This document shows, piece after piece, positions 24,428 to 30,965 of a DNA stretch of 64,000 nt. Both the position numbers and the translations under genes were made by a program. The notes under the pieces were generated by a model that was given only the letters and a program-made list of their open reading frames with translations, was not told where the DNA came from and made no database searches. The first letter of the stretch is position 1, and every line of letters starts with the position of its first letter. This DNA comes from DASYYE01 sp035946955 (GTDB taxonomy: Bacteria > Actinomycetota > Actinomycetes > Streptosporangiales > Streptosporangiaceae), in assembly GCA_035946955.1 (NCBI GenBank), contig DASYYE010000241.1, forward strand, positions 36,204 through 100,203, given 5' to 3'.

Positions 24428-25662
24428 CGGCAGCCGCCAGGCTGGCCGGGGACCACCCTGATCCGTGACAGGGCCTGTCCGGCGCGGCGTTCCGCTTCCG
24501 CCGCGCTGCTCCCCACGGCCAGGACCGACCCCGCCCGGTCCCACGAGCAGGTGGGGTCGGTGAGGACATCCCCTGGCTGGATGCGGACGTCGGCACGCTG
24601 GACACCCGGGCACGCACGGGCCTCTTCCAGTGCCTCGATGCGGCCGACCACGCCAGCGGGTGGGACCAGGAACTGGATCGAGGCGCCACCCACCGGGCCG
24701 GCCGGCAGCTCGGGTGCGTCGCCCGCCAGCAGCCGGACCCACAGCTCGACGAGGTTGGTGTCCCAGGCGTGGTCGATGAGGTCGACGATCTTGTCACCGG
24801 GCAGCCGTCCACCGCACTCCACCAGGACCGGGCCAGCACTGGTGAGGATCCACTCCGCATGCAGGATGCCGGTGCCGAACGGCACTGCCGCGAGCAGGTC
24901 AGCCACGGCCGTCGACCACGGCTCGTGTGGGTCGCCGCCCGGCCAGCCAGGGACGGTATGGCCCACCTCCACCGGGTGCGTCCCTGGGAGCGTCCGTTTG
25001 CGGGTGACGTTCACGAATACCGGCTCACCTTTGCGGACCAGGCACTCGGTGCTGTACTCCGGCCCGACGAGGCGTTCTTCCGCGAGGTAGCGCCAGGTCA
25101 TCGGGCGGTCGGCGAGCTGGTGCGGCTCATGGGCGGTGCTGCTGAGCTGCCACGCCTGTGCGAGGTCCGCCCCGGGCTCCAGGAGGAGCACCCCCAGGCT
25201 GGCCTGCCTGGCGGCCGGCTTCAGCACGCAGGGACGGCCGCTGGCGAACTCGGTGAGGTCGCTGAGCCCACGGACCTCGCGGAACTCCGGGACCGTCATC
25301 CCGGCCGCCCGCGTCGCCTCCCGCAGCAGCAGCTTGTCGCGGAATGTGGCCGCGGCACTGACCCCCGCGCCTGCCAGGCCCCAGTTCTCCGCCAGCTCGG
25401 CGGCTGCTTGCACGGCATACTCCATGCCGGGCACCACCGCGTCGATGTCGGCGGGCCTGGCCACCACCGTGGTGTACTCATCGTCCTGCTGGTAGCGGCC
25501 GAAGACCACGCCACGAAACGACGGGTGCCCGGCCGCTTTGGGCTCCAGCGCCTTTGCCTGCCAGAGGTCGGGCTCTTCGAGCACGGTGACGCTGCGGGCA
25601 GGCAGGCAGCGATCAAGACCCGAGAGTGCGCTTTCGTTGTAGCCGACCAGGAGCACCCGCAT
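24424..25662 (-). CDS. ATP-grasp ligase, paralogue of the gene at 12749
   Basis: A 412-residue ATP-grasp enzyme starting MRVLLVGYNESALSG. It lines up along its length with the ligase at 12749: PSVTVLEE-like strand, GMEYAVQAAAELAENWGL, CVLKPAARQASLGVLLL (ATP lysine), YLAEERLVGPEYSTECLV, HAEWILTSAGPVLVECGGRLPGD, and the C-terminal SWDRAGSVLAVG. ATG 25662 is preferred over a longer frame because the extension lacks coding character. It is coupled to the ligase downstream and follows the exporter by 177 bases. Expected amide-forming activity; a different amino acid specificity from its paralogue is inferred. Confidence 0.87.
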   Translation of the reverse strand: MRVLLVGYNESALSGLDRCLPARSVTVLEEPDLWQAKALEPKAAGHPSFRGVVFGRYQQDDEYTTVVARPADIDAVVPGMEYAVQAAAELAENWGLAGAGVSAAATFRDKLLLREATRAAGMTVPEFREVRGLSDLTEFASGRPCVLKPAARQASLGVLLLEPGADLAQAWQLSSTAHEPHQLADRPMTWRYLAEERLVGPEYSTECLVRKGEPVFVNVTRKRTLPGTHPVEVGHTVPGWPGGDPHEPWSTAVADLLAAVPFGTGILHAEWILTSAGPVLVECGGRLPGDKIVDLIDHAWDTNLVELWVRLLAGDAPELPAGPVGGASIQFLVPPAGVVGRIEALEEARACPGVQRADVRIQPGDVLTDPTCSWDRAGSVLAVGSSAAEAERRAGQALSRIRVVPGQPGGCR

Positions 25663-25839
25663 ACCCGGGATCCCCTTCCATGCCGATAAGCACGCAGCAC
25701 TGCTGTTGCTCGGGCAACGCCAATCCCCAGGGAAAAACACCCCAGTCCTGAAAATGGCGTGAATGGGTGTAATGGTAACCGAGTGCCGCTGGGCTCCGCT
25801 GCCTTTCACCGCTGGGAGGGGTGTCCGGAAGGAGACACC

Positions 25840-27180
25840 TCAGGCCAGGCCCTGCGTGACGGCACCAGGCCGCCGCGCACCCCGCCCGGCAAGGCAGCGC
25901 CTGGCCGCGATGGGCATGCCGGCCCCGGCAAGGGCGAACGTGACGGCGAGGCCGCCCCAGCCCGCCCAGCCATGGTTGACCACGACCACGGTGACCAGCG
26001 TCGGGCCCACGATGGTCTGCGCCGCCACACCGAGGTTGAAGACCGACAGGTAGGTCGCCTGGCGTTCCGGAGGTGCCAGCGCGTACGACACACCCCAGGC
26101 GCTGGCGGACTGCCATAGTTCACCCACGGTCAGCGCGGTGACGGCCAGCAGCGAGCCCACGACCGCCAGGTCCGCGGGCAAGCCGCCGGTGCCGGCCGCG
26201 ACCAGGCAGCACACGGCCAGCATCAGCCCCGCGGCCCGGGCGCGGCGGGCGGCCGCCGGGGCCTGTTCACACCCCCGCGAGGCAGGCATCTGGAAGAGCA
26301 CCGCCAGCACGGTATTGGTGAAGACGGCCACTCCCACCACCCAGCGCAGGGCGTGCGTGTGCTGCGCGATCCACAGCGGGAGCCCCACCGAGAGCAGGGT
26401 CATGTGGAGGGCAAGGATCCCGTTCAGGCCCGCGAGCGCGAAGTACCAGGGGTCTTCCCGAGGACGCAGGCCATGCCACCAGGGCCCGCGGCCGGCCGGC
26501 GCCGCGGGCCGGAGCAACCTCAGCCGGGCGAGCAGGATCGCGGTGACGAAGAAGGAGACCCCGTCAGCGACCACGATGGAGCGGAACCACGACGCTGAGT
26601 CCAGCGCGATGACGCCCGTGGCGGCGACCGCACCGAGGCTGAACCCGGCATTGCGCATCACCCGCGTCTGCGCCATCGCCCGCACTCGTGCCGTGCCCTC
26701 GATGGCTGCGGCCACCACCGCCTGATTGATGGGTGGCACCGCCTGGTTTGCGACCCCGAGCATGAGCGACACGGCGAGGAACTCAGGGAACGTGTGCACC
26801 AGTGCGAAGGCGGCGAACCATACGCCGCGCCAGGTCTGCAGTGCGATGAGTGTCCGCCGTGCCCCGAAGCGGTCGGCGGCGGCCGCGAGGGGGACCATCG
26901 TGACCAGGCCGACGACGCCCGCGGCCGACATGCCAACACCGACCTCGACAGCGTCCAGGCCTACCGAGCGAACGAAGAACAGCACCGACCCGGCGAGGTA
27001 CACGCCCGTTCCGGTGGCATCGACCAGGGCGATCACCGCCAGGATCCAGCCGGCCTGCCCGGGTGGTAACAGCCCGGCCAGCGGCTTCCTGGGACGGGCG
27101 TGCCTGCCACGCTTCCGGCGGTGACCACGCTTGGGCTGGCTGCGGACCCCGTCCCGCTCCTGCAGTGTCAGTGGTGCCAT
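25840..27180 (-). CDS. MFS exporter (paralogue of the gene at 11371)
   Basis: About 446 residues and roughly 12 transmembrane segments. TM1 ALVDATGTGVYLAGSVLFF and the AAADRFGARRT loop (motif A) mirror the exporter at 11371. Other shared stretches are GLNGILALHMTLLSVGLPLW and TVGELWQSASAWGVSYALAP. The N-terminus carries an Arg/Lys-rich cytosolic extension. ATG 27180 has GGGGGT upstream; GTG 27195 is possible. It heads the second ligase operon. Two exporters in one cluster may move two products or an intermediate and the final product. Confidence 0.87.
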   Translation of the reverse strand: MAPLTLQERDGVRSQPKRGHRRKRGRHARPRKPLAGLLPPGQAGWILAVIALVDATGTGVYLAGSVLFFVRSVGLDAVEVGVGMSAAGVVGLVTMVPLAAAADRFGARRTLIALQTWRGVWFAAFALVHTFPEFLAVSLMLGVANQAVPPINQAVVAAAIEGTARVRAMAQTRVMRNAGFSLGAVAATGVIALDSASWFRSIVVADGVSFFVTAILLARLRLLRPAAPAGRGPWWHGLRPREDPWYFALAGLNGILALHMTLLSVGLPLWIAQHTHALRWVVGVAVFTNTVLAVLFQMPASRGCEQAPAAARRARAAGLMLAVCCLVAAGTGGLPADLAVVGSLLAVTALTVGELWQSASAWGVSYALAPPERQATYLSVFNLGVAAQTIVGPTLVTVVVVNHGWAGWGGLAVTFALAGAGMPIAARRCLAGRGARRPGAVTQGLA

Positions 27181-27271
27181 CGTGGCTACCCCCACCTGGC
27201 GGGCCCTGGTGCCCGACCCTACCTGCCGGTGAGGCGTACCTGGACCGCCGTGCCAGCCATTGATCGGCTGG

Positions 27272-27423
27272 TTACCCGCCCTCGACGCGGGCTTTCAGCC
27301 GTGCGAGGTCAGCCGCGACCAGGCCGGCGTCCCGGTCGAATTCCTCATCGGTCATGCCGGGGCTGCGGCGCAGTGAGAAGACCACCTCGCTGCCGCTGCC
27401 GCTGCCGTTCCTGGTCACCCGCG
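27272..27423 (-). pseudogene. C-terminal remnant of an SRPBCC (AHSA1-like) protein
   Basis: Reading from just after the GlxA-like stop, the minus strand encodes RVTRNGSGSGSEVVFSLRR, a PGMTDEEFDRDAGL segment and an ADLARLKARVEGG end with TAA at 27272-27274. This matches the usual last ~45 residues of SRPBCC/polyketide-cyclase-like proteins. The rest of the domain is missing: the frame runs directly into the regulator's 3' end. It looks like deletion debris rather than a functional gene. Confidence 0.6.
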
Positions 27424-28380
27424 TCAGCGCCGGAAGGCACGCCGGTACGCGGTTGGTGAGGTGCGCATGCGTGCCCGGAAGTGGTGGCGGAACGTCACCG
27501 CGCTGGCGAAGCCGACCGCGGCGGCGACATGCTCGACCGGGTCATCTCGGGACTCCAGCAGGGCGAGACTCGACGCGATCCTGCGGCCGGTGAGCCATTC
27601 CATGGGGCTCTCTCCGGTGATCCTGTGGAAGCGTCGGCTGAACTGCCGCTCCGACAGGTGCGCCCGCGCGGCGAGCACGGCGACGGTGACCGGGCGCGAC
27701 AGGTCGCTGGTGAGCCAGGCCAGCACGTCATGGACCCGGGTGTCGTCGTCGGTGGCGACCGGCTGCTCGATGAACTGGGCCTGGCCGCCGTCGCGGTGCG
27801 GTGGCACTACCAGGCGCCGGGCGACGTGGTTGGCGATGGCCGCGCCATGGTCCTTACGGACGAGGTGCAGGCAGAGGTCGATGCCAGCGGCGGAACCGGC
27901 CGAGGTGAGCAGGTCGCCGTCGTCGACGTAGAGCACGTTCGGGTCGACTGAGACCGCTGGGAACTCACGGGCCAACTGGTCGGCGTAACGCCAGTGGGTC
28001 GCGGCGCGGCGGCCGTCGAGCAGCCCCGCCGCCGCAAGTGCGAACGCCCCTGAGCAGATCGAGACTAGCCGCGCCCCGCGGTCACGCGCCTCCCGCAGTG
28101 CCTGCCGCAGGACGGCAGGGACCGCGGTGCCGACCGGCCAGCCCGGGACGATGACCGTGTCCGCACCAGTAAGTTCGGCAAGGCCGCAGCGCACGTCAAT
28201 GGCAATCCCGCCCACGGCCGGCTGCGGACCGGGCGTCACCGCGCAGACGTCGAGCGAGTACCACCACGCCACGTCGAGTTCGGGCCGCGATAGGCCGAAC
28301 ACCTCGACCACGATGCTCAGCTCGAACGGTCCCATATCCGGGCAGGCGAGCGCGGCGATGCGGTGAGACGAACCTGTCAT
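27424..28380 (-). CDS. GlxA-family regulator (DJ-1/PfpI domain plus AraC HTH)
   Basis: A 318-residue cytosolic transcription regulator. Residues about 7-185 are a DJ-1/PfpI-like domain with the nucleophile-elbow Cys in LVSICSGAFALAAAGLLDGR. Residues about 215-315 hold two AraC-type HTH motifs (VAVLAARAHLSERQFSRRF and VEHVAAAVGFASAVTFRHHF). The start ATG is 54 bases from the divergent rhodanese gene, a likely target. The family senses small metabolites; the ligand here is unknown. Confidence 0.92.
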   Translation of the reverse strand: MTGSSHRIAALACPDMGPFELSIVVEVFGLSRPELDVAWWYSLDVCAVTPGPQPAVGGIAIDVRCGLAELTGADTVIVPGWPVGTAVPAVLRQALREARDRGARLVSICSGAFALAAAGLLDGRRAATHWRYADQLAREFPAVSVDPNVLYVDDGDLLTSAGSAAGIDLCLHLVRKDHGAAIANHVARRLVVPPHRDGGQAQFIEQPVATDDDTRVHDVLAWLTSDLSRPVTVAVLAARAHLSERQFSRRFHRITGESPMEWLTGRRIASSLALLESRDDPVEHVAAAVGFASAVTFRHHFRARMRTSPTAYRRAFRR

Positions 28381-28433
28381 GTCTGGATCTTATCGACAGG
28401 GGTCATTACCGACACTCGCCTGAAGTCGCGGGC

Positions 28434-28877
28434 ATGCCGAAGATGGTGGGCATGAGACCACGCTCGAAGACCCTGGAACACCCCCCGGCCACCCCGCCCG
28501 AGGCCGCCGCTTACTTTTCGGCACGCATGGCCTACGAGACCGACTGCTCCGACGTCGGGGCCGACATCGCGGCGGGGGTGAGCGGGTTCGTCGTGGTGGA
28601 CTGCCGTTCGCCCGAGCTGTACGCCGCCGGCCACGTCCCTGGCGCGGTCAACATCCCGCACCGCCAGATCACTGGTGAGTCCATCGCTGCCTTGCTGCCA
28701 GCGGGTGACCTCGTGGTCACGTACTGCAATGGCCCGCACTGCAATGCCGCTGCAAGGGGGGCGCTGCGGCTGGCTGCGCTCGGCCGCCGGGTCAAGGAAA
28801 TGCATGGTGGTATGGACGGCTGGCTCCGCGAACGATTGCCGGTCGAAATGCCAGGGCCCCGCACGCCAAGTCGGTAG
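28434..28877 (+). CDS. Single-domain rhodanese (sulfurtransferase)
   Basis: 147 residues with one rhodanese domain: VVVDCRSPELYAAGHVPGAVNIPH in the N-terminal half and the active-site loop YCNGPHCNAAARGA near residue 100. Such proteins move sulfane sulfur or participate in redox signalling. Start codons at 28434 and 28452 are both possible; the latter has GGTGGG upstream. It is divergent from the GlxA-like regulator, a common pairing. Confidence 0.9.
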   Translation: MPKMVGMRPRSKTLEHPPATPPEAAAYFSARMAYETDCSDVGADIAAGVSGFVVVDCRSPELYAAGHVPGAVNIPHRQITGESIAALLPAGDLVVTYCNGPHCNAAARGALRLAALGRRVKEMHGGMDGWLRERLPVEMPGPRTPSR

Positions 28878-29028
28878 GCTGTTTGCACCGCCCCGATCCC
28901 TCCAACACCGCGCATGGCACCCGCGGTCACCGGCCCATGGGGGGCACTCCATTCGCTGAGGCGCTGGTGGTACCCCTTGCGCCGGTATGGGTATCTACCC
29001 ACCTCAGGGCGTACCGGGGTTGGGGGCC

Positions 29029-29145
29029 ATGGTGGGCTTGCTGCGGTCCGCCGTCCGTTCCCCTGCCACCGGTGGGCTCACCGTCGCTATCGGCGACGGC
29101 GAGGGCCTGAGCGTCATCGAACTCGACCTCCCGTCCACACGATGA
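29029..29145 (+). CDS. Possible small or truncated protein of unknown function
   Basis: A 38-codon frame from ATG 29029, with GGGGGCC upstream, to TGA 29143-29145. It encodes MVGLLRSAVRSPATGG, then LTVAIGDGEGLSVIELDLP. Codon bias is coding-like, but no family is recognised. It may be the end of a decayed gene. The surrounding 28878-29160 shows nothing else. Confidence 0.2.
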   Translation: MVGLLRSAVRSPATGGLTVAIGDGEGLSVIELDLPSTR

Positions 29146-29160
29146 ACCCAGGGGAGCGCC

Positions 29161-29553
29161 ATGACCTACCCCACCGACCCGCGCGTTGATCACTACATCG
29201 ACGCACTGCCAGCCTGGCAGCAGGCCATCTGCCACCAGGTCCGCGACCTGGTCCACGCCGCCGACCCGGAAGTGACCGAAACGATCAAGCGGACCACCCA
29301 GCCCTACTTCGTCCTGCACGGCAACATCTGCGCGCTGCTGGCCGCCAAAGACCACGTCAACGTCTTCCTCTATGACGGGGCGGTCGTCCCCGACCCCGAG
29401 GGGATCATCACCGGCGGCCACGGCAACAAGACCGCCCGCACCGTAGCCGTGCGCGAAGGCGAAACCCTCAACGCCGCCGCCCTCACCGCGATGTTCAAGC
29501 AGATCATCGCGAACAACCGCGCGGGCGGCTGGCGCAAGCTGAAGCCCAGCTAG
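29161..29553 (+). CDS. DUF1801-family protein
   Basis: A 130-residue soluble protein of the DUF1801/YdhG-like fold: VDHYIDALPAWQQAICHQVRDLVHAADPEVTETIKRTTQPYF and later HVNVFLYDGAVVPDP, ending in WRKLKPS. The start has a clear GGGGAG upstream. Function is not established for the family. It stands alone and is followed by a long palindrome. Confidence 0.85.
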   Translation: MTYPTDPRVDHYIDALPAWQQAICHQVRDLVHAADPEVTETIKRTTQPYFVLHGNICALLAAKDHVNVFLYDGAVVPDPEGIITGGHGNKTARTVAVREGETLNAAALTAMFKQIIANNRAGGWRKLKPS

Positions 29554-29593
29554 CCACTGCCCACCAGCAACCCCCGCAGCGCCGTCCCGACTT

Positions 29594-29648
29594 CCATGAT
29601 CGCGGTTGTCTTTACTGCGTATAGCAGTAAGAATCACCGCGATCATGG
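29594..29648. terminator. Large interrupted palindrome between convergent genes
   Basis: Outer arms CCATGATCGCGGT (29594-29606) and ACCGCGATCATGG (29636-29648) pair perfectly. Inner arms TTACTGC (29612-29618) and GCAGTAA (29624-29630) close on a GTATA loop, with 5-base bulges between. It overlaps the stop of the cation exporter and follows the DUF1801 gene by 40 bases, so a bidirectional terminator is plausible; a mobile palindromic repeat is the alternative. Confidence 0.65.
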
Positions 29649-30734
29649 GAGTGAGGCGGGGTCCGCGTGGATGAGCGCGCCGGTCAGCCGTGGCAGGGCG
29701 TGCAGCAGTGCGTGCTCCGAGTCGGCCGCGACCTGGTGGGCCTGGACAGCGCTGGCTCCGGCGTCCACGACCACTTCACATTCGGCACGCAACTGGTGGC
29801 CAACCCAGCGGAGCCGGACCTGGCCGACCCCCAGCACGCCGGGCGTGGTGCGCAGGGCCGTCTCGGCTTGGTCGAGGAGGGCCGGGTCGACGGCGTCCAT
29901 CAGCCGGTGCCAGACCTGGCGGGCGGCCTGCCAGAGCGTAGCGATGATCGTCACCGCGATGAGCAGCCCGGCGACCGGGTCCGCCCAGTACCAGCCGACC
30001 GCGGCGCCGCCCGCGCCCAGCAGGACCGCCAGCGAGGTGAAACCGTCCGCCCGGGCGTGCAGTCCGTCCGCGACCAGGGCGGCCGAGCCGATCCTGCGCC
30101 CGACGCGGATGCGGTACCGGGCGGCTGTCTCATTGCCAGCGAACCCCGCCACTGCCGCGAGGGCCACCGCGGCCAGGCTGGCGACCGGGCGCGGGTGGGC
30201 GAGGCGGGTCACCGCCTGCCATGCGGCCAGAGTCGCCGACGCTGCCATGACGACCACGACAGCCACTGCGGCCAGGTCCTCGGCGCGCCCGTACCCGTAG
30301 GTGTAGCGGCGGGTGGGCGGACGCCGGCCGAGGAGGAACGCCAGGCCCAGCGGGACCGCGGTCAGGGCGTCGGCGGCGTTGTGGAGCGTGTCGCTCAGCA
30401 GGCCGGCCGAGCCCGAGATGGCTACCACCGCGGCCTGGGCCAGCGCGGTACCGCCGAGGACGGCCAGTGACACCCACAGTGCCCGCATGCCTGCGGCGCT
30501 GCTTTCCAGGGCAGCGTCCACCTTGTCAGCGGCGTCGTGTGAGTGCGGCCGCAGGACGTGTCTCAGCCAGGCCGCCACACCGTGCCCGTGGGTGTGCTCG
30601 CTGTCCCCGTGGGCCTGGGGGTGCTCGGTGTCCCCATGTGCCTGGGGGCGCTGGCCGTCCCCGTGGCCGTGAGAGTGCCCGCCGTGCGCATGGGCGTGAG
30701 GGTAGATGTGCGGCTGGCCCATGGCCCGCAGCAT
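29643..30734 (-). CDS. Cation diffusion facilitator (zinc/cadmium exporter type)
   Basis: About 363 residues. A His-rich N-terminus (PHAHAHGGHSHGHG and two further HGD repeats) precedes six transmembrane segments and a soluble C-terminal domain. Metal-site signatures are SAGLLSDTLHNAADAL in TM2 (H-x3-D) and ALVADGLHARADGFTSLAVL in TM5 (D/H-x3-D). It exchanges divalent cations for protons at the membrane. ATG 30734 has CGGAG upstream and is preferred. The longest frame (GTG 30857) would begin almost inside the 30859-30889 palindrome. Confidence 0.9.
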   Translation of the reverse strand: MLRAMGQPHIYPHAHAHGGHSHGHGDGQRPQAHGDTEHPQAHGDSEHTHGHGVAAWLRHVLRPHSHDAADKVDAALESSAAGMRALWVSLAVLGGTALAQAAVVAISGSAGLLSDTLHNAADALTAVPLGLAFLLGRRPPTRRYTYGYGRAEDLAAVAVVVVMAASATLAAWQAVTRLAHPRPVASLAAVALAAVAGFAGNETAARYRIRVGRRIGSAALVADGLHARADGFTSLAVLLGAGGAAVGWYWADPVAGLLIAVTIIATLWQAARQVWHRLMDAVDPALLDQAETALRTTPGVLGVGQVRLRWVGHQLRAECEVVVDAGASAVQAHQVAADSEHALLHALPRLTGALIHADPASLP

Positions 30735-30858
30735 GCCCGAAAACTCCGGTTGCAGCATGTCGACAACAACGACATGACCGCGGTTGCGAAACGGTCGCGA
30801 TTGCACCGCTGCCCATAACCGGCCATTGACGTGCTGATCTACGCGGACTACGCTCACC

Positions 30859-30889
30859 TTAACTAATAGGAAAGTTTCCTATTAGTTAA
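30859..30889. promoter_or_regulatory. Perfect 15-bp-arm palindrome, candidate operator
   Basis: TTAACTAATAGGAAA (30859-30873) and its exact reverse complement (30875-30889) flank a single G. It is A/T-rich in a G/C-rich context and lies between the divergent cation exporter and chitinase, 76 bases before the chitinase start. This is typical of a dimeric repressor site; control of the chitinase by a sugar-responsive repressor is the best guess. Confidence 0.7.
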
Positions 30890-30965
30890 TTAACCTTCTC
30901 AACTCCGGTATGCAGGCGCCCCCGTTGGAAGGTGATGTCGTCCGCGATGGGTGGGAGGAGCATCG

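Noticed and set aside
23153..24742. A longer start (24742) for the ATP-grasp gene
   Set aside because: The extra N-terminal 105 codons overlap the upstream ligase in another frame and are low-complexity; ATG 24427 overlaps the preceding stop as elsewhere in the operon.
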